A stretch of 64,000 nucleotides of DNA from Spisula solida (GCA_947247005.1 OX365956.1:8638089-8702088); one strand, 5' to 3'; numbered from the stretch's first letter, positions 47,297 through 57,040 are shown. The notes: a model not told the origin generated them from the letters alone. Numbers and translations: made by a program.

Positions 47297-50200
47297 ATGA
47301 CTACCAGTGTGATGATGTTGTGTGCGATTGGTGTTGTGATGATGGGCATTTCACGAGTAAATGCACGATTACAAGCACATGCTGAACACTACCCTGCATG
47401 TTACACAGATGCTTCGACCTGGGTGTATTTGAGGTACGTTACAAGTATAATATTATGTTCCCCTGGCTTAATTAGAGGCATTGAAGGTACGTTATGATAT
47501 TATGTTAACGAACTTTACGTGTTAATAGCCGTGCGTTCAGGCAAAGCTACCAAGATTTACGTTACAAAATCACGATATTTCGCTGGCTTAGAATTAGAAG
47601 GTTTATAATACATACATCATAATTTAAACCGACTGCATAACTATCTTTGCAACTTGCTACTGCCATATGAAAATTGTATTTTGTTATTTGTATGTTCTCA
47701 TGGGCCTACGGCTTACTGAAATTTGAAATATGGTAGGTATACCTACCTACCTACCTACCTACCTGCCCTGCCCTGCCCTGCCCTGCCCTGCCCTGCCCTG
47801 CCCTGCCCTGCCCTGCCCTGCCCTGCCCTGCCCTGCCCTGCCCTGCCCTGCCCTGCCCTGCCCTGCCCTGCCCTGCCCTGCCCTGCCCTGCCCTGCCCTG
47901 CCCTGCCCTGCCCTGCCCTGCCCTGCCCTGCCCTGCCCTGCCCTGCCCTGCCCTGCCCTGCCCTGCCCTGCCCTGCCCTGCCCTGCCCTGCCCTGCCCTG
48001 CCCTGCCCTGCCCTGCCCTGCCCTGCCCTGCCCTGCCCTGCCCTGCCCTGCCCTGCCCTGCCCTGCCCTGCCCTGCCCTGCCCTGCCCTGCCCTGCCCTG
48101 CCCTGCCCTGCCCTGCCCTGCCCTGCCCTGCCCTGCCCTGCCCTGCCCTGCCCTGCCCTGCCCTGCCCTGCCCTGCCCTGCCCTGCCCTGCCCTGCCCTG
48201 CCCTGCCCTGCCCTGCCCTGCCCTGCCCTGCCCTGCCCTGCCCTGCCCTGCCCTGCCCTGCCCTGCCCTGCCCTGCCCTGCCCTGCCCTGCCCTGCCCTG
48301 CCCTGCCCTGCGACATCGATATTTTCATTTTTAATTCTTCTCAGTGGTGTAGGTAGGTTTACTCTCTGTATACATATAGTATACAAGTCAAATAGTTCCT
48401 GCGAGCAAATGATGTACCGACTTCATTTGACAGAGAATTGACAGGATCTTCGACCTTCTATCTGCACAATTCAACAGCTGATGTGTATTAAATTAAGCAT
48501 GACAATCTCAAAATTGTGAATAAAATAAGCGCGGTAGGCCGGTAGCTTTCAAATTGGGAAAACTATATGCACGATAATTTGACATACGAAATTTATCAAC
48601 AAATTGTTAGATAATTTCAAGAATAACAAACCAATTTTCAAGACATATAATTGCATATTATGACTCCCTTGTTCCATATAATATTTATATGCTTATAAAT
48701 AAAACCCCATATCAGTCCATTAAAAGGTATTATCATAAGACATGTTTTCAGTGTTGGACAATATCAAAGATCATAAACCAATTCCGATAATTCCATGACA
48801 ATAGACAAGAGACATTAAGAATTTTAAGTCTCTTTATAGACATTAACACTGAATGGTAATTTTCCTAATATGACTCTGGAGGCCAAAAGAAACTGTATAT
48901 GTGGTTTATCAAGGGAAACAACAAGCACTAATTTTACCCGCTGATCCTAAACAAATCCGAAAAATAATTTACGGAGCGAAGTGCCGGGTACGAATTGTGT
49001 TGAGTACGAAGAATATATCCAGGACGAACAGTGGGAGGTGGTACGAAAGTGTTGAGTATGAAACGTTAGCGAAGAATTTATCCAACGATAAAACGATCTA
49101 AACTCGTGTTTTATAATCGAGTTACGTGTACATTTTTATCGTAGGGACGGGTTTTGAGGATAATTTTGTAGTTCTTTCTAAGCATTTCGACTTGCCCGGG
49201 CCGACATACGTCAGTCATCTTTTTGCGTAAGAAAATTATCAGTTGCGTAATAAATACCGATCAGGTGATGGTTAACACCCGAAATTCCGTAGTCCTGACA
49301 CATTAACCATTGAACTAACCTATTTTCGTTCAAGAAAAATTTGAAATCTTGTAACGACCGGTTTAATTAGTCTGGTTCACGACATTCTTACAAAATGCAT
49401 CTTTTTTTTTTTTTAAATCGTAAACCATCGAGAACAGGTCACGTGCCCCTCCATGGACATTTTACTTTGAGCTATACAATATACCTGCTCGCTCAAGGCT
49501 CGCAGGTAATAATGCAAACGAGACGAATCGTATCACACAGGTTCTAATTACGGATGTTTTAGACAAAGCGATAAAAAAGATCAGGATGGTATTTAATATT
49601 GATCTTACTTGACTTAAGGAAAAGGACAACCAATCAGATCACACCATATTAAACTTTTTGTCAGTAACGGGCGATATGGTTGGCTATCCTTATTCTCGAA
49701 TTAAAAAGATAAAAATTGAACACCACCCCTTGATATTTTGTTTTGTGTTGTAACTTTTAAACTGGGTATTGTATATCTTTTGTGTTCGTGTGTTCTTCAG
49801 CGACCATTTATACGATTGCAAGCATCCACTGTATACAAACTGTAGATCGTCGGATACACACCATCTATGTTGCGGACCGGATCATTTCTGTTGCCAAAAC
49901 AACAGAGCTTGTTGTAGAAAGTAAGTTGTTTTGTGTTGTTATTATTATCCAAAGGTTATGTGCGTTACTGTAATGGGTAGAACTTTTACCATCGAAAAAC
50001 CTCCCCGACAACATTTGCAACGATTAGCGCGCTTGTCGTCTTATCTGGCAACCTGTGACTAATACGAGTAGAGGCACTCATATGCCTGCCATATTTCAGC
50101 AGAAAGTTGACCGGCAAATAAAGGCTTTGCTCGGCATTTTTAAAAAAAGTGATGTTCCATTCGGTTTCTTCCAATCGGTTCAAAAGTGTTATTATCACGC

Positions 50201-53200
50201 CCTACTATGAGACTTTGTCACAGTACTTTAACGGCGTTTGAATAATAACTATACATGCAGAAAATCATATTTAATTCCACTATTTTAATCGATTTTAACA
50301 GCAGTTGTCTTTTATCTATGTTAAAACATTATTTGACCTTCATATCCAATATTGTTGGAGTGATGTGTGCCCGATGTGTGCCCGATGTGTCTGCATAGTG
50401 AGAATGCCCACCGATGAGAAGTAATTCATATATTATCAAAAGATGCATAACTTTTTCCGGTCGTCGCCCGATGTCTCCCGATGTCCGTCCGGGGTCCGGT
50501 TAGACCATAGTACGCCTCCCGATGACCAGACGCCAATCGGACTGCATTTGTGACATAAGTAGATATTAGAAGTTCTTTAAGTGCTCTCTTATATTTTTAG
50601 GGAGGCGTGGTCAGTGTATTTAGGAAGGCGTGATCCGTAGACTTGTCACTTGTTTTGTGACATTACTCTGGGAGACGTGGTCCATAGTATTACTTGCTTT
50701 GTTATATTATTCAGGGAGGCGTGGTCAGTTTATGAAATTGTTGGTGTTGTTACTGGTGTTGTGTCATGGACAGCTATCCTGGTGATACTTGGGATATGTG
50801 TTGGTACACGTGTTGTCAATAACATAAGACGTAAGTGTTAGATTACATGACTTGGCTGTAACATGGGGTTCTATTGAAACTTAATAATAATATTAAGTCA
50901 GACAGGGAAAGCAGCACTCAGCTTAACCAGCCGAGGATAGAAAACATCAAAACCATAAAATGCACAAAGTCCAACTAAACAAGTTATGATCCTCCCATGT
51001 CCGAGCTGTCGACATTCTAAATGAACCAGGTGTGAAATCTTGCAAACTAATCGAAAGTATATTTCGGGTGCCGTAAGCAGACACCCCTACACCACATCTT
51101 TGTCCAAACATTGTTCTTCTGCTACAATTCTGCTTATGAAATTTCAAATGTCCATAACTTTTTCAAAACTTTGAATTATAGTATGGAGGTATATGGCCGC
51201 TACATGGTTCACTGAGTTACCAATGGTGGCTACAGTTGAACCGAATTTGAAACCCTACCGGTCTGGAAGTTCAGTCCGACTGCCTTGAATAAAAGTACCT
51301 GCTTAAACTGGTGCTATAATATATCAACGTTAGCATTATGTAAACGGTCAACACAATAATATCGGTAGCCACTGTACAACACACTACATACAGAATGTGC
51401 AAAAACAAGTATACTGTAGACGGACACGGACATTGTAACCACTACTGCACACGGACAAGTGCATTTCAACATCTACTTTACACGGACACGTACATGTCAA
51501 TCCTTCCTCACTGCAAATACGTACACGTACATTTTGACCACTACTGCCCAAGGGTACGTACATTTCAATCAATACTGTACACAAACACGTGTATTGCAAC
51601 AACTAATGCAAATACGTACCCATACATTTCAACCACCATTTGAAGTTAATATAGCCAAAAATTTAGAGGGTACACAGGAAACGCCAAGCACTATGACTAT
51701 ACGAGCGAGATCCCTAGCCCCTAAATTGTTATCAATCAATTTGAATTTTGAAAATCACCAGTTGTAATTTACCTGTTTGTAAATGATAACGTTACACACT
51801 ATTTCCTAATCTAACTACAACGAATGAATGCACGTAGACATTCGATATTATTAGAGTGGGGCAGATGATCTGTGTATAAAACCATCTCTCGCCCTAGGTA
51901 TCCAGTAACTTAGGACTTTCGTAGTGAGAGGTGTCGTAAATGGAAAGGACCAAACTCCCAGACCGCTAGAATTTCCGCCACAATAAATTTACAAAAGTAA
52001 TATTTATCCGCCAAATTCAGATGGACAGGCAGTAAACGAAAGGCGCTTTTAATATCAATTTTCCAAACTTTACAACCTGTACCGAGATCCTGCACCGTAT
52101 GAACCGCTTCGTCAAATTGGGTATAACGCACTGTGCATAAACCATGGACAATAAAATCATTTAACGAATGACCACATGGATGAGATAAGTGATGAATTAA
52201 ACGGAATTCTCCAGGGTCTTTCTTAGGCACGATCCCTATAGGAGACACACGCAATGTTGAAATCGGGATCGTTGGAAATGGCCCAGCCACCCTTTTCATA
52301 GCCAATTCTTTTTCAATTTTTTGTTTAACTACTGCAGGTTGCTGACAGGCCGATTTTAATTTTTTTTGCATCAGAATATCGATGAGATCCCGTATAATGC
52401 CAAGAAAACCCCTCCTTAAAACCCTGTAATAAAACATTTTTATCCGGATGTTTATAGTTAAGCAATTCCCTCTCCATAATATGGACATCAATTGGTGACT
52501 CAGCAATTTTAATTAGATCTGGATGTAGCAATGACAATTTTGGTTTAGTACCGGTATCCCCTTTTTGTAGCCCCTTGTCCCCTTAAAGGCATTCGCCCCT
52601 TGCATTCCGAAAACGACTCGGGTTATTATGCCCTTCAAAGTTATACTGATACTTGTTTTGCTGTGTATAATCAAGACGCTGCATTCCATTGTTATCTTGC
52701 CTGTCAGACAATTAACACTTCACAAGTGGGTGAGACTGGCCACATTTCGAGCATTTATGCTGATACTTGCAGTTCAACCAGTAGCAGTAACCCTGATTAT
52801 ACCCATGGCACGTGTTTGGTTTATTTTGCATCAAATGATTGTGTTGTTGACCTGCATCGTCTTTCCTAGACATGCACCTCAACCATAAATCTTGATTTAT
52901 TGACCCCCATGAACAAGGACAAGCGGCCTGTCTTACATCATAAGTATAAACGCCACGAATATCCCCCTGCCTATATGCAGCCTCTCTAATAAGCTTCATA
53001 TATTGCAGCATTTCACCGGATTTTAGCGGATGCTGTTTAACATAAATGGACATAAATATCAGAAACGCGTCTGTCCATTTCTCAATTGACTGGACCTTGC
53101 TTGGATTCAATTTTTCCACCTGATGTAAGGGTCAATGTGTTGCCGGCACAAGTATCGTGCAACTCCATTGCCCCTTTAAATAACAAGGCGATGTTGACAT

Positions 53201-54740
53201 AATCACCACGGCATATTTGAGCATTTATAGATTTAGGCACATGCTCAGACAGATCGTCCTCAGCGCACCACAACATTGAATTAACATGTGTCTGGCCTTC
53301 GTCACTTTCAGAATTTATACCACCACACCCTATAATATTTGGCCCGGTAAGCTGCGTATTACATTGTACTTGACTATTTACCGAATTTAAAACTTCATTA
53401 AAATCAATTAAAGATGAAAGATGCCTATCACCTACACATTCGTCGTGTGTACCCGACGACAAATTCACGTATTCCACATCCTTTTCTGGAGAAGTTTGCG
53501 TGCCTGTTTCCTTACTGACTTCATGGCGCTTCTTCCTAACCGATGTCTCTCTACCTGACACACGTCTCTTAACCCCTTTACCTCTCAAGATTGTTGCAGA
53601 TTTATTTATGAACTATTTTATGTTATGTTTTTTGCTTGAGAAATGAACGGAAGAGGAAATGACGTCACGATGTATTCTTTGAATTACTAGATGTATATAC
53701 GGTAACGGTCAAAGGGAGATAATACATTTACAAAATGACATATATGTTCGCAAAATAATAGACGTTATTGGCATAGGAGCCATAACGATAATTATTTAAT
53801 CAAATAACTTTTATTTCTTGCAGAACAATTACTTCTTTCCAATTCAGCTAATCCAGTGTTCCGGATTATTCCGGAACTGTAGGACCCCTGTGTCACTCAA
53901 AAACATTACGATATTTAGTGATGACAGTACCATTTAGCGTTGATTCGTATAATATTTAGCATAGGTAGAGTGCGTACAAAATAACGTCGGTCCTCGATTT
54001 GTATGCATAGATAGCTTAGTGGTAGAGCGTCCGCTTCTAGTGCGGGAGGTCCTGGGTCCTACCAAAGACGAAATAAAAATAGTACCAGAAATTCCCTTGC
54101 TTGACGTTCATCATAAAATGGAAACTGGCTTTTCTTCTCTCATGACCTCATTTTCACTTTTGACCTTAAATAAATTAGTATTCGCGGAAGTTATCGATTT
54201 CCTCGAGAAAGTCGAGAATTGCCGATGACGAAGACAAGTGTGTATAGTACGACTCGTACATAATTATTCGTAAAACGAAGGGTGAAGTTATGTTATAGGA
54301 AATCAATCAAGTATTTAAGTGTACTTACATCATGTTCGATGATCTATTTAACTTGTTCGCATTTTAGTGTTGGTACTGATCTATAGTGTTGGTACTGATA
54401 TATAGTGTTGGTACTGATCTATAGTGTCGGTACTGATATATAGTGTCGGTACTGATATATAGTGTTGGTACTGATATATAGTGTTGGTACTGGTATTAAG
54501 TGTCGGTACTGATAGTGTTGGTACTGATCTATAGTGTTGGTACTGATATTTATTGTTGGTACTGGTATTTATTGTTGGTACTGGTATTTAGTGTTGATAG
54601 TTATATATAGTGTTGATACTGATATATATATATTAAATAGCAATATTTAGCGCTGTTTGTGATAATAAAATTATAATTAATCTATTTCAGATTATTTCCG
54701 TAAAAAGCAAAAGAAGGTATTCCCTCAACGTGACCTCTAG
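47297..54740 (+). CDS. Gene D: small Cys-rich single-pass membrane protein (STMC6/Shisa-like), 140 aa as assembled
   Basis: Four exons. E1, 47297-47433: 'MTTSVMMLCAIGVVMMGISR', a signal peptide, then the first cysteine; donor AG|GTACGT, phase 2. E2, 49801-49920: the cysteine domain; donor AA|GTAAGT, phase 2. Over E1-E2 the spacing is C-x15-C-x7-C-x8-CC-x5-CC-x5-CC. E3, 50715-50830: 'KEAWSVYEIVGVV', one helix through 'LVILGICVG', tail start; donor AGAC|GTAAGT, phase 1. E4, 54691-54740, after CTATTTCAG: 'HYFRKKQKKVFPQRDL' and stop. E1-E3 are well supported. E4 fits by phase and acceptor only and lies beyond a 1.7-kb retroelement relic, so it is less sure. The ectodomain is split by an intron, unlike A, B and C, and has one CC pair more than A or C. 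The tail is strongly basic. Intron 1 holds the (CCCTG)109 array. An earlier acceptor at 50600 would give a truncated, secreted form. Confidence 0.7.
47581..47610 (+). mobile_element. Solo end of MITE family M3 in gene D intron 1
   Basis: 'tcgctggcttagaattagaa'+'ggtt' equals the M3 terminus at 24518 and 37590. No opposite end was found nearby. Confidence 0.55.
47735..47765 (+). repeat. (CTAC)n flank of the pentanucleotide array
   Basis: Five to six CTAC units precede the CCCTG array. 'gtaggtaggt', the inverse, follows 40 bp after it (48348-48358). Confidence 0.75.
47766..48310 (+). repeat. Perfect (CCCTG)109 array, G-quadruplex-prone
   Basis: 545 bp of uninterrupted CCCTG units with no substitution visible. 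The minus strand reads GGGCAGGGCAGGG..., runs of three G every five bases, which satisfies the usual G-quadruplex pattern along its whole length. Five is not a multiple of three and no unit junction makes a stop, so all six frames stay open. The resulting long Ala-Leu-Pro-Cys-Pro and Gly-Arg-Ala-Gly-Gln frames are artefacts. It lies in intron 1 of gene D. Confidence 0.98.
48437..48500 (+). repeat. B/D intron block 1 (gene D copy)
   Basis: Counterpart of 36158-36215. In gene B this block directly follows the cysteine exon; the corresponding position in D (about 48400-48436) has no recognisable exon. Confidence 0.65.
48500..49364. other. Gene D intron 1, unassigned part
   Basis: No supported exon or repeat. 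The open frame 48901-49101 has no domain. Confidence 0.4.
49365..49470 (+). repeat. Block shared with gene A intron 1
   Basis: Counterpart of 31000-31110. Confidence 0.55.
49637..49735 (+). repeat. B/D intron block 2 (gene D copy)
   Basis: Counterpart of 36866-36970. It lies 65 bp before the cysteine exon E2 of gene D. Confidence 0.75.
50020..50140 (+). repeat. tRNA-like dispersed repeat R3, copy 2
   Basis: Shares 'aggcactcatatgcctgcca'+'tattt' with 43041-43150. In intron 2 of gene D. Confidence 0.5.
50340..50560 (+). repeat. Degenerate CCCGATGT-rich repeat
   Basis: 'gtgcccgatgtgtgcccgat'+'gtgt' and later 'cgcccgatgtctcccgatgt'+'ccg' and 'cctcccgatgacc' show repeated CCCGATG modules in intron 2 of gene D. 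Confidence 0.5.
50597..50735 (+). repeat. Four-fold repeat of the exon 3 acceptor/start in gene D
   Basis: 'ggaggcgtggtc' at 50601 and 50715 is identical; 'ggaaggcgtgatc' (50623) and 'ggagacgtggtc' (about 50670) are variants. Two copies sit behind usable acceptors (ATATTTTTAG at 50600 and ATTATTCAG at 50714), so the start of the TM exon exists twice. Confidence 0.75.
50890..51150 (-). repeat. Dispersed repeat family R1, copy 5 (reverse)
   Basis: 'cagacagggaaagcagcact'+'cagctta' and 'agccgaggatagaaaacatc' are the reverse complement of the R1 core. In intron 3 of gene D. Confidence 0.6.
51405..51640 (+). repeat. Imperfect tandem repeat, about 35-40 bp
   Basis: Modules of the form 'acacggacacgtacattt' followed by 'caaccactactgc' recur five or six times with much divergence. 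Overlapping open frames on both strands are explained by it. Confidence 0.6.
51905..53600 (-). mobile_element. Truncated, frameshifted DIRS-type retrotransposon
   Basis: Reading on the minus strand, a gag-like part comes first (53588-52712). It is split by a frameshift near 53110 and ends in a zinc-knuckle-like cluster: C-x4-G-x-C-x4-C-x3-H-x-C-x2-C-x3-H-x4-C. A reverse transcriptase N-terminal part follows (52537-51910) with another frameshift near 52410. Diagnostic stretches are 'SPIGIVPKKDPGEFRLIHHL' and 'KIDIKSAFRLLPVH', a style typical of DIRS-group reverse transcriptases. The catalytic YxDD region, RNase H and tyrosine recombinase are missing, and no terminal repeats were found. The sequence decays at 51905. 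It lies antisense in intron 3 of gene D and is certainly inactive. Confidence 0.75.
53601..54003. other. Gene D intron 3, unassigned
   Basis: A TGACGTCA octamer lies at 53660-53667. Nothing else recognised. Confidence 0.4.
54004..54178 (+). mobile_element. tRNA-derived SINE, copy 2 (internally deleted)
   Basis: The head 'gatagcttagtggtagagcg'+'tccgcttct' and core 'ccaaagacgaaataaaaata'+'gtaccagaaattcc' match 15635-15896. The B-box is truncated ('cctgggtcctacc') and a segment before the tail is missing. The tail is 'tgaccttaaataaattag'. Confidence 0.8.
54362..54640 (+). repeat. 19-bp tandem repeat, about 14 copies
   Basis: The unit is 'atagtgttggtactgatct' with 'gtcggtactgatat' and 'gtactggtattt' variants. 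It ends 50 bp before the acceptor of gene D exon 4. Confidence 0.85.
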
Positions 54741-55132
54741 ATGGACCTCTAGATGTGGACCTCTAGATGGACCACTAGATGGACCTCTAGGTGGACCACT
54801 AGATGGACCACTAGATGGACCTCTAGATGGACCACTAAATGGACCTCTAGATGGACCTCTAGATATGGACCTCTAGATGGACCACTAGATGGACCTCTAG
54901 ATGGACCACTAGATGGACCACTAGATGGACCTCTAGATGGACCTCTAGATGGACTTCTAGATGGACCTCTAGATGGACCACTAGATGGACCTCTAGATGG
55001 ACCTCTAGATGGACTTCTAGATGGACCACTAGATGGACCTCTAGATATGGACCTCTAGATATGGACCTCTAGATGGACCACTAGATGGACCTCTAGATGG
55101 ACCTCTAGATGGACCTCTAGATGGACCTTAAG
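54733..55132 (+). repeat. 12-bp minisatellite ATGGACCTCTAG/ATGGACCACTAG
   Basis: About 32 copies, with occasional 14-bp units 'atatggacctctag'. Because the unit is 12 bp, frames stay periodic: one reads D-G-P-L repeats, one reads W-T-[ST]-R, and one carries TAG in every unit. The proposed stop codon of gene D (54738-54740) is the TAG of the first unit. The open D-G-P-L frame is not called as a gene. Confidence 0.9.
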
Positions 55133-56749
55133 CAGCTGGACAGCGCTATGTGACATACACTTCGAAGAGCATCTAATTGGCCACCCTCTGAAATATGATA
55201 TTATGCGATATATCCAATCAATAATTCTAAAGTTGTGTTATATTTTGTTCTACGCACTAATCTATCCATGTTTAGAAAGAAATCTGGTATTCGTGTACAC
55301 AATCATCCATGCGGAATGGTTAGTGCGACATGGCTTATATGTGCGTGGTCCTCGTGCACGGCATGGAATATGTGCGTGGTCCTCGTGCACGGCATGTAAT
55401 ATGTGCGTACATAGTTGGGTTGTCTTCCTCGTTGATTGCCTTTTATGAAAAACATAAAATATTGCGAGAATGCACCGGAGCCGTCTGATATAAGCATATA
55501 GACATATCGTCGCCAGGGAACCATAGTGTTCTTGTTTTTGAGAAAATCAGGTTTTAAGATGCAAGGCTTTTCAACTATTTTGTTTGTGGACGAATTTTTA
55601 AAGACATTTGTATGAGTCTTATTTATGAAGATTTCAGGAAAAGTTCAAAATGTCATGAAGAATCGTTGTTCCAACATACTGCAGATAGAACATCATACAA
55701 AACGTAATCGCCGTTTCACTCATAACCATAATGCAGATAGAACATAATGGTTCTAACGGTATAGGTAAATGTCCAACTTGGGAAGCTAAACAGGAGAATT
55801 AACGGTATAAACTCTATGGTTAAAGTACATAAACATGCATAAATAACCTAGAAATACACCTATATTCACTTTTCAGCCGTTTTAGTTTACATTACGTGAC
55901 TTGATAATAGCAATAGATAGGATGAACAATTTGGTTCTCAAAAAAAACAAACATGAAAATTGCAAATAGAATATAAATGGATCTGTTGATATCTACATAT
56001 AGAGATGTTCCCGAAAGAGGACAAGTTCACTGTGACATAGCTTTCATCGAGAGCTTTCCAACGGTATATATAATACTCATTTTCTGCAAAATGACGATCG
56101 AACACTATGGTTCTCGGGCGATGAAATAAAACTAACTGTGATCAACAATGTACAAGTACTGTATTGTTATTGTACGAAGTCACATTCCGCTTGGGAATTG
56201 GCTAAAACTATATGGATTGTTAAAGTAGCTGAAGCTCAGATCGAGCTTAGATCATTGTACTACGTAATTTATTGCCTAAACAAATATTTAATTTATAGAA
56301 AATCGCTGACGGTTGCTTTATGAAATAATTATTTGTAATACGCAATTCAAACCAGTCTCGATATCGCACTCTCGATAGTTTTATCTTTAAACATACGCGG
56401 AGCTTCCTTACAGCATGTTTATTAAGCACATTTGTACTTTTTTCATCGAAAGCGAATAAATGTCGAGCAATGTAAGTGATTAAGCACGTTTTTTAAATAA
56501 CCTTCAAATACAATTTATAAAAAGCGAATATTCTATGCTGATGCTCGCATGTACTGTTTGCCGGAATATCATCAAACCTTCACAGAAAGTAGTCTTTGCT
56601 GCGTCCATTATTGTCAGACTTTAACTCCTTATGAAAGTTTTGTGTTCCGAATCCATCACACACTTCCGGGTTAAACTTTCATATTAAAAACCTCAGTGTA
56701 CAGGTGACCATTAAGGATATTTATATATATATATATTAATGCGTTCATT
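55133..56749. other. Non-coding, with a 32-bp local duplication
   Basis: 'atatgtgcgtggtcctcgtg'+'cacggcatg' occurs twice in a row at about 55337-55405. No exon was supported in the remainder. The gene D poly(A) site could lie here but was not assigned. Confidence 0.45.
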
Positions 56750-57040
56750 TACCACAATTATTTCCCTTTGTACTTTTACTAGAATTATTTCCCTTTGCAA
56801 TTTACTAGAATTATATTTCTTTGACACTTTTACTAGAATTGTTGTCCTTTGTCACTTTTACTAGAATAATTGTCCTTTGTCACTTTTACTAGAATTTTGT
56901 CACTTTTATTAGTATAATTGTCCTTTGTCACTTTAACTAGAATTATTGTCCTTTGTCACTTTTACTAGAAGTATTGTCCTTTGTCACTTTTATTTGAATT
57001 ATTGTCCTTTGTCACTTTTACTAGAATAATTATTGTTGTC
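56750..57040 (+). repeat. About 28-bp tandem repeat
   Basis: About ten copies of 'cctttgtcacttttactaga'+'attattgt' with small deletions. It abuts the element at 57047. Confidence 0.85.

Noticed and set aside
47723..48386. Long open frames on both strands (about 190-210 codons, Ala-Leu-Pro-Cys-Pro and Gly-Arg-Ala-Gly-Gln repeats)
   Set aside because: They are produced by the (CCCTG)n array, which has no stop in any frame. There is no non-repeat coding sequence around it.
51384..51767. Overlapping frames on both strands rich in Thr/Tyr/His/Cys
   Set aside because: They are explained by the degenerate 35-40 bp tandem repeat.
54753..55058. 101-codon D-G-P-L/W-T-S-R frame
   Set aside because: Pure minisatellite translation. 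Frame openness follows from the 12-bp unit; there is no start context or flanking coding sequence.
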